Source: Vibrio tapetis subsp. tapetis
GTDB lineage: Bacteria; Pseudomonadota; Gammaproteobacteria; Enterobacterales; Vibrionaceae
Reading direction: 5' to 3'
DNA: 64,000 nt
NCBI RefSeq assembly: GCF_900233005.1
Contig: NZ_LT960611.1
Coordinates: 1,240,001-1,304,000, forward strand
Shown: positions 52,761 to 61,606 of the stretch, piece after piece
Layout: each line of letters begins with the position of its first letter
Numbering within the stretch: position 1 is the stretch's first letter
Notes under the pieces: generated by a model
Seen by the model: the letters and a program-made list of their open reading frames with translations, nothing else
Told to the model about the DNA's origin: nothing
The model's database searches: none
Program-made: the position numbers and the translations under genes

Positions 52761-55298
52761 ATGAATCGTTTAAGCTTATGTGCAATCGGCGTTAGCCTTT
52801 CACTTACAGGAGCGGTCAATGCAGCACCTGCCGCCCCTTCCATAGATATGTACGGATCAAACAATTTAAAATTCTCCAAAGTAGAATTAGCGATGGAGAC
52901 GACCTCTGGGTACAACCAAATGGTCACTTATCATGATCAAGCCCCTGTCGCAATAACCTTCAATCAGTGGAGTGGTACTACGGGGGATACATACAATGTC
53001 TACTTCAACAACGTCAAAGTAGCATCGGGGCCGATAACAGGCTCTCAAACTACGGCTTCGTTTGGTTACCCAAATGGGGGCTTATATCAAGTCGTCATTG
53101 AAGCATGTGATGCCACAGGATGTAGCCAAAGCTCCCCTGCCGAAATATCCATCGCCGATACCGATGGCGCTCACTTAAAGCCTTTGGTGATGAATGTCGA
53201 CCCTAACAATAAATCCTTCGTTACCCCGGCCAATACGGTCGTAGGCACCTATTTTGTCGAGTGGGGAATTTACGGACGCGACTATACGGTAGACAATATT
53301 CCAGCGGAAAATCTCACTCATATCTTATATGGCTTTATTCCTATTTGTGGTCCAAATGAGTCCGTTAAATCAGTCGGTGGTAATAGCTATAATGCGTTGC
53401 AAACAGCGTGTCAGGGTGTTAACGACTTTGAAGTTGTTATCCATGACCCTTGGGCTGCGTTCCAAAAAAGCTTCCCGCAAGCCGGACATGAACACGGCTC
53501 AACGATCAAAGGCAACTACGCCATGCTCATGGCTCTCAAGAAAACCTACCCTGAGTTAAAAATCATCCCTTCTATTGGTGGCTGGACTCTATCAGACCCA
53601 TTTTTCAGCTTTACGGATAAAGTAAATCGCGACACGTTTGTTGCTTCAGTAAAACGATTCCTCACGACATGGAAGTTCTATGACGGAGTTGATATTGATT
53701 GGGAATTCCCTGGCGGTGGTGGTGAAAATGCCAACCTTGGCGACCCACTCAAAGATGGGCCTGCTTATATCGCTCTAATGCAAGAACTAAGAGCCATGCT
53801 AGACCAACTGAGTGCCGAAACCGGCCGTACCTATGAGCTGACTTCTGCAATTGGTGTAGGTTATGACAAACTAGAAGATGTTGACTTCGCTCAAGCAGCC
53901 CAGCACATGGACTACATTTTTGCGATGTCTTACGACTTTTATGGTGGTTGGAATAATGTTCCTGGCCATCAGACCGCGCTCAATTGTGGTAACTTTATGG
54001 CTCCAGGTCAATGTGATGGCAGCGGCGTTGATGCCGACGGCGTTCCGTTTAAAGGGCCTGCTTATACAACCAGCAACGCAATTGACCTTTTACTTGCGCA
54101 AGGTGTCCCTGCGAATAAACTCGTCGTCGGTACTGCTATGTATGGCCGTGGTTGGGATGGCGTCATGCCTTCTAGCTTAACCGACCCTACCGATCCAATG
54201 ACAGGCGTTGGTAATGGCAAACTTTCAGGCTCTAGCGCTGAAGGTATTTGGGAAGCTGGCGTTATCGACTATAAAGGCATTAAAGCCAATATGCTCGGTG
54301 CGAATAACCAAGGTATTAATGGTTATGAATACGGCTACGATGCAGCCGCCGAAGCCCCTTACGTTTGGAACCGCACCAATGGCAAGCTTATTTCCTTTGA
54401 TGATGAGCGCTCTGTTAAAGCGAAGGGGGCATATGTACGTAGCCTTGGCCTAGCGGGTCTATTCTCATGGGAAATTGACGCAGATAATGGCGATATTCTT
54501 AATGCCATGCAAGAAGGGTTAGCCACGGGTACTCCAGCCAACAAAGCGCCTACATCGGCTGCCGGTGTAGACCAAGCCGTTACTGGCCCGGCAACGGTTA
54601 CCCTTGATGGTTCAGCCTCTACTGACTCTGACGGCACCATTGCTACCTACCTGTGGGAGCAAACGGCAGGAACAGCCGTTGTGTTAACCAATGCGAATGC
54701 GGCAGTTGCTTCTTTTCAAGCAGCAGAAGTTACGCAAGTCGAAACGTACACCTTTAAGCTCACTGTTACTGATAACAAAGGTGCGGTAGCGGCTGACTTA
54801 GTACAAATTACAATAAACCCGACCAACGTTAACCCAGTCAATACGCCACCTGTCGCGCTAGTTTCCGCTCCGGCAACGGCCAATGCTGGCGATATCATTA
54901 CTGTTGATGCTAGCGCGTCTAGCGATGCAGACAACGACACATTAACCTTCGACTGGGCCGTACCTGCTGGTGTAAACGCCAACATTCAAGGCGCTATTTT
55001 GTCTTTCACTGCAGCCGAATATACGCAGAATACTCCGTTGGTATTCTCTGTTACGGTAAGTGACGGCAAAGAAAGCAGTGTTGCGAGTGCGACTGTCACG
55101 GTAAGCAAAGTAGCAACCAACCCTGACTTATGTCTTAACCTTTGGGACTCTGCCGCAGTTTATAATACCGGCGACATAGTTTCATGGGCAGGTAAAGAAT
55201 GGACAGCCCAATGGTGGACTAAGGGTCAAGACCCTAGCCAATCTGGCCAATGGGGAGCCTGGAAAGAAATGGGGGCTGCGAGTTGCTTGACTAATTAA
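52761..55298 (+). CDS. chiA: GH18 chitinase A with ChiA-N, PKD-type and chitin-binding domains
   Basis: 845 residues from the ATG at 52761 (MNRLSLCAIGVSLSLTGAVNAAPAAP), with a signal peptide; secreted. Residues ~22-135 form the N-terminal chitinase A domain (FNQWSGTTGDTYNVYF). The catalytic GH18 barrel runs ~155-585, with active site DGVDIDWEFPGG (catalytic Glu at 315, the same position as in V. harveyi ChiA) and MSYDFYGGWN. Two PKD/Ig-like domains follow (DQAVTGPATVTLDGSAS; VSAPATANAGDIITVDASAS), and a C-terminal CBM5/12 chitin-binding module ends the protein (YNTGDIVSWAGKEWTAQWWT). It degrades chitin outside the cell. Confidence 0.95.
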   Translation: MNRLSLCAIGVSLSLTGAVNAAPAAPSIDMYGSNNLKFSKVELAMETTSGYNQMVTYHDQAPVAITFNQWSGTTGDTYNVYFNNVKVASGPITGSQTTASFGYPNGGLYQVVIEACDATGCSQSSPAEISIADTDGAHLKPLVMNVDPNNKSFVTPANTVVGTYFVEWGIYGRDYTVDNIPAENLTHILYGFIPICGPNESVKSVGGNSYNALQTACQGVNDFEVVIHDPWAAFQKSFPQAGHEHGSTIKGNYAMLMALKKTYPELKIIPSIGGWTLSDPFFSFTDKVNRDTFVASVKRFLTTWKFYDGVDIDWEFPGGGGENANLGDPLKDGPAYIALMQELRAMLDQLSAETGRTYELTSAIGVGYDKLEDVDFAQAAQHMDYIFAMSYDFYGGWNNVPGHQTALNCGNFMAPGQCDGSGVDADGVPFKGPAYTTSNAIDLLLAQGVPANKLVVGTAMYGRGWDGVMPSSLTDPTDPMTGVGNGKLSGSSAEGIWEAGVIDYKGIKANMLGANNQGINGYEYGYDAAAEAPYVWNRTNGKLISFDDERSVKAKGAYVRSLGLAGLFSWEIDADNGDILNAMQEGLATGTPANKAPTSAAGVDQAVTGPATVTLDGSASTDSDGTIATYLWEQTAGTAVVLTNANAAVASFQAAEVTQVETYTFKLTVTDNKGAVAADLVQITINPTNVNPVNTPPVALVSAPATANAGDIITVDASASSDADNDTLTFDWAVPAGVNANIQGAILSFTAAEYTQNTPLVFSVTVSDGKESSVASATVTVSKVATNPDLCLNLWDSAAVYNTGDIVSWAGKEWTAQWWTKGQDPSQSGQWGAWKEMGAASCLTN

Positions 55299-55304
55299 AG
55301 GCGA

Positions 55305-55367
55305 AATACGAAGTACTAAAAGCTAAGTGCTAAAAGCTAAGTGCTAAGTGCTAAGTGCTAAGTGGTA
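55305..55367 (+). repeat. Tandem repeat GCTAAGT after the chitinase gene
   Basis: Units of AAGTGCTAAAAGCT and then five to six nearly perfect GCTAAGT 7-mers. It lies between the chitinase stop codon and its terminator. Very similar in wording to the minus-strand block after yfbV (1681-1778). Perfect short tandem units suggest replication slippage. Confidence 0.8.
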
Positions 55368-55371
55368 AAAC

Positions 55372-55402
55372 AAAAAAAGGATGCTGATTTGGCATCCTTT
55401 TC
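55372..55402 (+). terminator. Terminator of the chitinase gene
   Basis: AAAAGGATGC (55375-55384) pairs with GCATCCTTTT (55392-55401), seven-base loop, with T-rich tail. It may also serve the convergent moaE gene. Confidence 0.85.
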
Positions 55403-55424
55403 TTCTATTCGCTTTCTAGTTAAG

Positions 55425-55877
55425 CTATTTATTCCAACGAGACGCTGCTTTTGCATCAGAGTCTCGGGATTCAACCCAACGTTCGTTTTCTGTGGTGCGT
55501 TCTTTTTTCCAAAATGGGGCTTTGGTTTTAAGGTAGTCCATCACAAACTCGCACGCTTCAAACGCCGCTTGTCGGTGCGCACTTGAAACACCAACAAATA
55601 CAATTTGATCGCCGATATCAAGATCGCCAACGCGGTGGATGACTCGCATTCGTCCGATTGGCCAACGATTTTCCGCTTCCACACATATCTCTTGTAATGC
55701 TTTTTCTGTCATTCCAGGATAGTGTTCTAACGACAAACCGATAACATCGTCACCCAAGTTCATGTCTCGTACTTTACCAATAAAAGTAACAACTGCGCCT
55801 GCTGAAGTGCCTTCCGACAAATACGCATATTCGTCAGCAACACTGAAATCATTAAATTGAACCGCTACTTGCTCCAT
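55425..55877 (-). CDS. moaE: Molybdopterin synthase large subunit
   Basis: 150 residues, the normal length. With MoaD it converts cyclic pyranopterin monophosphate to molybdopterin. Motifs: AGAVVTFIGKVRDMNLGDDVIGLSLEHYPGM, IHRVGDLDIGDQIVFVGVSSAHR with the conserved Lys near the C-terminus (YLKTKAPFWKKE). One base after moaD. Last gene of moaABCDE. Confidence 0.97.
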   Translation of the reverse strand: MEQVAVQFNDFSVADEYAYLSEGTSAGAVVTFIGKVRDMNLGDDVIGLSLEHYPGMTEKALQEICVEAENRWPIGRMRVIHRVGDLDIGDQIVFVGVSSAHRQAAFEACEFVMDYLKTKAPFWKKERTTENERWVESRDSDAKAASRWNK

Positions 55878-55878
55878 C

Positions 55879-56124
55879 TTATCCCCCTGTTACCGGAGGA
55901 AAGAATGCCACTTCGTCGCCAGATTGTATTGCGCTGTCTAATGGCGATAGCGTTTGGTTAATCGCAACCAGTGTTTTGCCCGCTTCTAAAGCAAGCTCCC
56001 ACTTATCACCCTTACCGGCTAGATGTGCTCGAAGTGCTTCAGCGGTTGTAAAACCAGCTTCAACGTCCAAACTGTCTGTATTAACTAATTCACGAGTTTG
56101 AGCAAAGAAAAGAACTTTAATCAT
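55879..56124 (-). CDS. moaD: Molybdopterin synthase sulfur carrier subunit
   Basis: 81 residues, ubiquitin-like fold ([21 protein letters not shown]) ending in [10 protein letters not shown]. The Gly-Gly C-terminus carries the thiocarboxylate donated to MoaE's substrate. Start overlaps the moaC stop by four bases. Confidence 0.96.
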   Translation of the reverse strand: MIKVLFFAQTRELVNTDSLDVEAGFTTAEALRAHLAGKGDKWELALEAGKTLVAINQTLSPLDSAIQSGDEVAFFPPVTGG

Positions 56125-56600
56125 GATTCAACCTTAAAGTGACCCGATTTACCGCCCGTCTTCTCAAGCAAACGAACCTGCTCTATTACGATGTCTTTTT
56201 GTACTGCTTTGCACATATCATAGATGGTTAAAGCTGCGACAGACGCTGCTGTTAGCGCTTCCATTTCCACGCCCGTTTTGCCCGCAAGCTTACAGACAGA
56301 CTCGATACGCACTTTATTTTCTGCCGGTATTGCTTCAAGTTGAACTTCAACCTTAGTTAGCAACAAAGGATGACAAAGGGGAATCAAGTCCCATGTTTTC
56401 TTTGCCGCCTGAATACCAGCAATACGGGCCGTTGCAAAAACATCACCCTTATGGTGTGAACCAGATACGATAAGCTCTAAGGTTTCCGGTGCCATATGAA
56501 CAAATGCTTCAGCTCTTGCTTCACGTACTGTTTCCGCTTTTGCCGAAACATCGACCATATTGGCTTCACCAGAAGCATTGATATGCGTAAATTGAGTCAT
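56121..56600 (-). CDS. moaC: Cyclic pyranopterin monophosphate synthase
   Basis: 159 residues from the ATG at 56600 ([24 protein letters not shown]), with AAGGAG upstream. Acts after MoaA to form cPMP. Family motifs: [45 protein letters not shown]. Overlaps moaD. Confidence 0.97.
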   Translation of the reverse strand: MTQFTHINASGEANMVDVSAKAETVREARAEAFVHMAPETLELIVSGSHHKGDVFATARIAGIQAAKKTWDLIPLCHPLLLTKVEVQLEAIPAENKVRIESVCKLAGKTGVEMEALTAASVAALTIYDMCKAVQKDIVIEQVRLLEKTGGKSGHFKVES

Positions 56601-56611
56601 CAATTCACTCC

Positions 56612-57124
56612 TTAAACAGAAAGGTGTGGCATGAAGTTACAAGGACGATGGCTTGCATCCATTTGCTGCTTGATGATCTTGGTCCACGCGGTACGGCACG
56701 CACCCGTTGAGCCTGGCATTGCAAAAATCACGGTATGATTCGCGAAACCGGCAATAGCACGAGATTGAATGGTTGAAGTACCAATTTCTTCATAAGAAAC
56801 CGTGCGGAACAACTCACCAAAACCTTCTACTTGCTTATCAAAGAGAGGAACTAACGCTTCAGGTGTGCTATCACGAGAAGTAAAACCCGTACCGCCAGTA
56901 ATCATCACAGCTTGAACGCTTTCATCAGCGATCCACTTTGATACAATGGCGCGGATTTGGTACATATCATCAATAACAATCGCTTTGTCTGCTAATTTAT
57001 GACCTGCTTCTTGCAATTGCTCTGCAAGGTAACCGCCCGACGTATCATTTTCTTCAGTACGAGTATCCGAAACCGTTAATACTGCAATGTTAGCAGGTTC
57101 AAATTTGCTTTCTGCGTGACCCAT
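56612..57124 (-). CDS. moaB: Molybdenum cofactor biosynthesis protein B
   Basis: 170 residues, of the MoaB/Mog fold: [50 protein letters not shown], and [18 protein letters not shown]. Some MoaB proteins adenylylate molybdopterin. AAAGG precedes the ATG. Between moaA and moaC. Confidence 0.96.
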   Translation of the reverse strand: MGHAESKFEPANIAVLTVSDTRTEENDTSGGYLAEQLQEAGHKLADKAIVIDDMYQIRAIVSKWIADESVQAVMITGGTGFTSRDSTPEALVPLFDKQVEGFGELFRTVSYEEIGTSTIQSRAIAGFANHTVIFAMPGSTGACRTAWTKIIKQQMDASHRPCNFMPHLSV

Positions 57125-57184
57125 GTCGTTACCTTTTTGTAATTTTGTCTTTTGAAATTATATAAATGAGATCAGGTGCTTGGC

Positions 57185-58174
57185 TTATCCGCCAATTGAC
57201 GCCAAATGCGGTGTCATGCCCGTTACACCATCTTGTAAAAAATGGCTCACAGATTTCGTTTGCAGCTGCTCTGTAATGCGTTGAATTAATGCAGATTCTT
57301 GCTCATCACCTTGCAGTAAGTCTCGTAGTTCGACGCCTTGCTCACCAAACAAACATAAATGAAGTTTGCCCTTGGCGGAAATACGAAGTCGATTACAACT
57401 TTGGCAAAAGTCTTTTTCATAAGGCATGATTAGGCCAATCTCACCGCGATAATCGGGATGAATAAAGACTTGAGCTGGCCCATCGTTATTTGCTCGAGCT
57501 TTTAGCAGCCAGCCATTCGCGATGAGATGGTTTCTCAGACTCACACCAGATTGATGGTGTTTGTCAAAGAGAGAGTCCATCTCGCCAGTTTGCATTAATT
57601 CGATAAAGCGCAGCTGAATTGGACGATCTTTAATCCAATTGAGGAAACCAGGCATCTCCTGGCTGTTGAGATCTTTTAGCAGAACCACGTTAACTTTAAT
57701 AAGTTCGTAGCCGACTTCGAAAGCTCGATCAATGCCACGCATGACATCATTAAACTTATTCTCACCGGTGATCTGATGAAACATACGCGGATCGAGGCTA
57801 TCGACACTCACATTGATATCCGTTAACCCAGCGTCTCGCCATTCACCAACATGCTTAGCCATACGGTAGCCATTGGTTGTCGTCGCGACTTTGGAGATAC
57901 CATTGGTATTAGAAACGGACTCTATGATCTCGGTAAAATCTTTACGCAGACTCGGTTCACCACCGGTTATGCGTACCTTACTGGTACCACAATCAGCGAA
58001 CGCACGAACCACGCGTTTGATCTCAGGAACACTTAAAAAAGACGAGTTTTTTTGACCCGAAGGATGATATCCATCAGGTAAGCAATATGTACATTTAAAG
58101 TTACAGACGTCTGTAACCGACAAGCGCAAATAATAAAATTTGCGTTGGAATCTATCTTCGAATTGTTGCGCCAC
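57185..58174 (-). CDS. moaA: GTP 3',8-cyclase
   Basis: About 329 residues. Starts at the GTG at 58174 ([20 protein letters not shown]) with AAAGG six bases upstream; an in-frame TTG at 58189 is less likely. Radical-SAM iron-sulfur site CNFKCTYC near the N-terminus, MoaA's second cluster in [21 protein letters not shown], and a C-terminal end with [11 protein letters not shown] (the GG tail). Makes the first pterin intermediate from GTP. Preceded by a Moco-type leader. Confidence 0.96.
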   Translation of the reverse strand: MAQQFEDRFQRKFYYLRLSVTDVCNFKCTYCLPDGYHPSGQKNSSFLSVPEIKRVVRAFADCGTSKVRITGGEPSLRKDFTEIIESVSNTNGISKVATTTNGYRMAKHVGEWRDAGLTDINVSVDSLDPRMFHQITGENKFNDVMRGIDRAFEVGYELIKVNVVLLKDLNSQEMPGFLNWIKDRPIQLRFIELMQTGEMDSLFDKHHQSGVSLRNHLIANGWLLKARANNDGPAQVFIHPDYRGEIGLIMPYEKDFCQSCNRLRISAKGKLHLCLFGEQGVELRDLLQGDEQESALIQRITEQLQTKSVSHFLQDGVTGMTPHLASIGG

Positions 58175-58175
58175 G

Positions 58176-58290
58176 GAACACCTTTCCAAACACGGGAGGC
58201 TTACTCATTTCCAAGTAAACCCTTGTGGTATATGCCACTGGCTCTAATTTCGTATCTTCTCAGACTTAGCAATCAGAGCTCGGAGTTATG
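58176..58290 (-). ncRNA. Moco RNA motif (molybdenum cofactor riboswitch) upstream of moaA
   Basis: The leader of moaA on the minus strand ends with GGAAATGAGTAAGCCTCCCG and TTTGGAAAGGTGTTCC just before the GTG. This closely resembles the 3' end of the E. coli moaA leader, in which GCCTCCCG is followed by TGGAAAGG and the start. The 5' half begins near ACTCCGAGC at 58285. The pairing GAGTAAG/ AAGTAAAC-type stems is plausible. Identification rests on memory of the family consensus and needs a covariance model. Confidence 0.6.
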
Positions 58291-58497
58291 GCAACTATCT
58301 ATACAAATCCTCAATGAATGTGAGGTATAGAGAGTGCTTTTTTGTAAAAATACTCAATATTCCTAGATTACGCCACCTAATTTTTAAAAAAAGACGGTAT
58401 TTGAGGCTCTTTTAAGCAGAACTTAGAGGTTTAACCTAGTATTCACGGTTTCTATTAGGCAAAGTACATTCAAGCTTCACTAATAAAAAAAACGAAA

Positions 58498-59385
58498 ATG
58501 AACGTATATAAAAACAAAAAAATTGTCGCTGTTGGCGGCGGTCATGGCTTGGGCAGAATGCTGGCCGCACTAAAAGAATTTGGCTCAAACGCGACGGGGA
58601 TTGTTGCAACCACAGATAACGGAGGCTCTACAGGGCGCATTCGCCACTGTCAGGGCGGCATTGCATGGGGCGACACTCGCAACTGTATTAATCAGCTCAT
58701 CACAGAACCTTCCATCGGTTCAATGATGTTCGAATATCGTTTCAAAGGCGCAGGAGAACTTAATAATCATAATTTAGGCAATCTCATGCTTACCGCATTG
58801 GACAACTTATCTGTGCGACCAATGGATGCGATTAACCTCATACGGGACATGCTTAAGGTCGACGTTAATATTGTTCCTATGTCTGAGCATCCCGCCGATC
58901 TTAGCGCACTGTCTGTTGAAGGCTGCTGGGTTCGTGGCGAAACAAACGTAGACGAAATGGAACAAGATCTGCAACGGCTTTACGTTGAGCCTGAAGTGCC
59001 AGCAACCAGAGAAGGCATAGAAGCAATCGAACAAGCTGATGCCATCATACTTGGGCCAGGAAGCTTTTTAACCAGTATTATGCCCCCTATTCTCCTGCCT
59101 GAATTAGGCAAGGCTATTGCTGCCAACACCACCGCAAAGGTGATATTTGTTGAAAATCTATCTCCTGAATTTGGGCCTGCGGGAAGAATGTCACTTAAAG
59201 AAAAGTTGGAATGGTGCCAGCGAGCCTGCCAAGGTAGGCAAGTCGACTTACTGTTAACCAATATTCCACATCCTGAGTTAGAAAGCGCTTGCCGAGTTAT
59301 CAATGTAGATCTGGCATCAGCGAATCATGATTGGCGTCATGACAGAGATAAGCTTCAACAAGCGATAGCTGATCTATTGCGATAG
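58498..59385 (+). CDS. yvcK: YvcK/CofD-like UDP-sugar binding protein
   Basis: 295 residues. Family motifs: KIVAVGGGHGLGRMLAALKEF, TTDNGGSTGRIR, NLGNLMLTALDNL and LGPGSFLTSIMPPILLPEL. YvcK (YbhK in E. coli) is needed for growth on gluconeogenic carbon sources in some bacteria and binds UDP-GlcNAc. Divergent from moaA, as in E. coli where ybhK neighbours moaA. Confidence 0.9.
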   Translation: MNVYKNKKIVAVGGGHGLGRMLAALKEFGSNATGIVATTDNGGSTGRIRHCQGGIAWGDTRNCINQLITEPSIGSMMFEYRFKGAGELNNHNLGNLMLTALDNLSVRPMDAINLIRDMLKVDVNIVPMSEHPADLSALSVEGCWVRGETNVDEMEQDLQRLYVEPEVPATREGIEAIEQADAIILGPGSFLTSIMPPILLPELGKAIAANTTAKVIFVENLSPEFGPAGRMSLKEKLEWCQRACQGRQVDLLLTNIPHPELESACRVINVDLASANHDWRHDRDKLQQAIADLLR

Positions 59386-59435
59386 CTGATCTATTGCAAT
59401 ATCCCCCCTCTAAAAAGCACCTTTCTTTACACTAA

Positions 59436-59470
59436 AAACGCCGCACCATTTATCATTGGCTGCGGCGTTT
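59436..59470. terminator. Terminator between yvcK and luxU
   Basis: AAACGCCGCA (59436-59445) pairs perfectly with TGCGGCGTTT (59461-59470), with a 15-base loop; A- and T-rich flanks suit use from both sides, fitting the convergent yvcK and luxU genes. Confidence 0.75.
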
Positions 59471-59527
59471 GATTATTTTAACTCTTTGATATTTACTTCG
59501 TTCATAAGAAGCGAGAACAAGAAGAAC

Positions 59528-59878
59528 TTATTGACGCGTGAGTTTCACGTATTCTTCTCGAGTTGTTCTTAGGTGGCCGATCATGATTTCACGATTTTCA
59601 GGTGTATTGATTCGTTCTCCAGTCTTATATTGTGCATCTAGGCTGGTTGCGAACGCACACAGCATTTCAGCACCAAAGCTTGCTGCACTGCTCTTGAGCG
59701 AATGGCTAATGGATTTCAGTTGATCTTCCGCTGCATCATTCTCAAATTTGCTCTCTGCCAATGCTTCTGCGTAATCAAGCAATTCACCAATAAAAATATG
59801 AAACAACATCGGTAAATTTTCTTCACCAATATCTCTGCTCAACTCGTCTATCTTATCTGTGTTTATAATTTTGGTCAT
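59528..59878 (-). CDS. luxU: Phosphorelay protein LuxU
   Basis: 116 residues, a histidine phosphotransfer domain. The phospho-accepting His is in KSISHSLKSSAASFGAEMLCAFA, at position 59. It passes phosphate from quorum-sensing kinases (LuxN, LuxPQ, CqsS) to LuxO. Four bases after luxO on the same strand. Confidence 0.96.
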   Translation of the reverse strand: MTKIINTDKIDELSRDIGEENLPMLFHIFIGELLDYAEALAESKFENDAAEDQLKSISHSLKSSAASFGAEMLCAFATSLDAQYKTGERINTPENREIMIGHLRTTREEYVKLTRQ

Positions 59879-59882
59879 TGGC

Positions 59883-61283
59883 TCACTCCTGCGTTTCCTT
59901 CCAGGTTTGGAGTTTTCGATATAATGTCGATGGGCTTACATCTAAGTAACTCGCTGCTCGAGGAATATTTCCTTCACATGCATCGATAGCCTGTTCTATC
60001 GCACCTTTTTCGGTCATCCATAATGGTCTGATTTGCTCTACTGAAAGTTTAGCTGAAATATCCTCAGTTGCATTTTTCCCTTGTAAATCATTTAAAAAAG
60101 ACACATTCAATGGCGGCGGTAACATGTTTATTGTTATCTCATTGCCATGGTTAAGCACCACAACGTTACGCAGCACATTTTGCAATTGTCTTACGTTGCC
60201 CGGCCATTCAAATTCGACAAACCTGTCGACCACTTGCTGAGAAAAGCGCACAAAACCTTTGCCTTCTTCAGTCGACATATGACCGAGTAATGAATAGGCA
60301 ATTTCGACCACGTCTTCGTTTCTATCGCGCAGTGGCGGGAGATGCAGTGGAATCACGTACAATCGATAATAAAGATCTTCCCTGAAACGCCCTTGCTGCA
60401 CTTCGGTCCAAGGATCACGGTTAGTCGCGCAGACAAAGCGGACGTCAACACTCTTCATTTTCGAAGAACCCACTTTTTGGAACGTACCTGTTTGAATAAA
60501 CCTTAGGAGCTTGGTTTGAAGTTCCAAGTCCATTTCACACAGTTCGTCCAAAAACAGTGTGCCGCCATCAGCCAGTTCAGCCGCTCCTTGACGATCAGTT
60601 GAAGCCCCTGTAAACGCCCCTTTCACGTGACCAAACAGCTCACTTTCGATCAGATCTTTAGGAATAGCGGCACAGTTGATTGCAATAAATGGTTTGTCGC
60701 CACGTTTACTGGCCGCATGGATGGCTTCTGCACACACTTCTTTACCAGTTCCACTTTCACCGGTAATGAATACCGAAGCTTTACTTGGTGCAGCGGAGTC
60801 AATGGTGCGATAAACGGCTTGCATCGTTTGGCTACTGCCAATGAAGCCCTGATAATTATTATTATCTGGCTCATCAGCAAGTGCTTTCAATTTACCCGCT
60901 TTGCGGATACCGTTGTTCACCGTAACACGCAGCCGGTCGGCTTCACATGGCTTAATCAGGAAGTCTTGTGCACCGCGACGCATGGCTTCTACTGCGGTAT
61001 CAATAGAGCCATGAGCCGTCATGAAAATAACCGGCACATCTGGATATTTCTTTTTCACAGAAGAAAGAACATCCATGCCCGTCATATCAGGAAGGCGTAG
61101 ATCGAGTAAAATGAGGTCTGGAGTTCGGTGTTCCAAACTTGTAATGGCGTCTTTACCCGTACCCACGATACTAATATCGAGACCTAACGGGGTCAGGTAG
61201 GAACGATACAGAGCCGCAACCGACGCCGTATCCTCAACCATTAATAGGTATTTTGTTTTAGGACTTGTGTGTTTGTCTTGCAT
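59883..61283 (-). CDS. luxO: Quorum-sensing response regulator LuxO (sigma-54 activator)
   Basis: 466 residues. Receiver domain ([18 protein letters not shown], phospho-acceptor Asp61 in [13 protein letters not shown]), AAA+ sigma-54 interaction domain (Walker [24 protein letters not shown] motif in [32 protein letters not shown]), and Fis-type HTH ([21 protein letters not shown]). When phosphorylated at low cell density it activates the divergent qrr1 gene. Confidence 0.97.
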   Translation of the reverse strand: MQDKHTSPKTKYLLMVEDTASVAALYRSYLTPLGLDISIVGTGKDAITSLEHRTPDLILLDLRLPDMTGMDVLSSVKKKYPDVPVIFMTAHGSIDTAVEAMRRGAQDFLIKPCEADRLRVTVNNGIRKAGKLKALADEPDNNNYQGFIGSSQTMQAVYRTIDSAAPSKASVFITGESGTGKEVCAEAIHAASKRGDKPFIAINCAAIPKDLIESELFGHVKGAFTGASTDRQGAAELADGGTLFLDELCEMDLELQTKLLRFIQTGTFQKVGSSKMKSVDVRFVCATNRDPWTEVQQGRFREDLYYRLYVIPLHLPPLRDRNEDVVEIAYSLLGHMSTEEGKGFVRFSQQVVDRFVEFEWPGNVRQLQNVLRNVVVLNHGNEITINMLPPPLNVSFLNDLQGKNATEDISAKLSVEQIRPLWMTEKGAIEQAIDACEGNIPRAASYLDVSPSTLYRKLQTWKETQE

Positions 61284-61323
61284 ATCCCAGCCGTTGCACT
61301 TTAATAATTATTTGCAATATGAG

Positions 61324-61336
61324 TTGCATTTTGCGA
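61324..61336. promoter_or_regulatory. LuxO upstream activation site of qrr1
   Basis: TTGCATTTTGCGA closely matches the TTGCA-N3-TGCAA LuxO site, about 90 bases before the qrr1 start. Related half-sites are seen around 61309-61316 and 61361-61369. Confidence 0.6.
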
Positions 61337-61396
61337 TCAATAATAGCTTTAAACCACATTTTTGCAACGTTCTTTAGATAATACGGGCCATATTTA

Positions 61397-61413
61397 TTGG
61401 CACAGTATCTGCA
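61397..61413 (+). promoter_or_regulatory. Sigma-54 promoter of qrr1
   Basis: TTGGCACAGTATCTGCA has the -24 GG (61399-61400) and -12 GC (61411-61412) with ten bases between, as sigma-54 requires. It predicts the start at 61424, which is exactly the first base of the conserved Qrr sequence. Confidence 0.93.
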
Positions 61414-61423
61414 TTTACCTATA

Positions 61424-61519
61424 TGACTCGAAAGAGTCACCTAGCCAACTGACGTTGTTAGTGAACTTAGTTTTCACAAAATGAAGCCAGCAGGATTTAT
61501 TCCTACTGGCTATTTTTTT
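61424..61519 (+). ncRNA. qrr1: Quorum regulatory sRNA Qrr1
   Basis: A 96-base Hfq-dependent sRNA. It begins with the hairpin TGACTCGAAAGAGTCA, then has the core CTAGCCAACTGACGTTGTTA (near 61441-61464) that base-pairs with target mRNAs such as luxR and aphA, and ends in a terminator hairpin AGCCAGCAGGA/TCCTACTGGCT (61485-61511) with seven T. Divergent from luxO, between luxO and uvrB as in other vibrios. Confidence 0.95.
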
Positions 61520-61606
61520 GTCTAATTTTCGTTGCCACCGTAGCGACTCTAGGATCAACAGTCTAGATTCCGTCAAGATAAATCAAGATAGCCATTTTCA
61601 AAAAAA

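Noticed and set aside
60627..61100. 157-codon ORF opposite luxO
   Set aside because: Antisense shadow of the luxO AAA+ domain, with no family pattern and no start signals.
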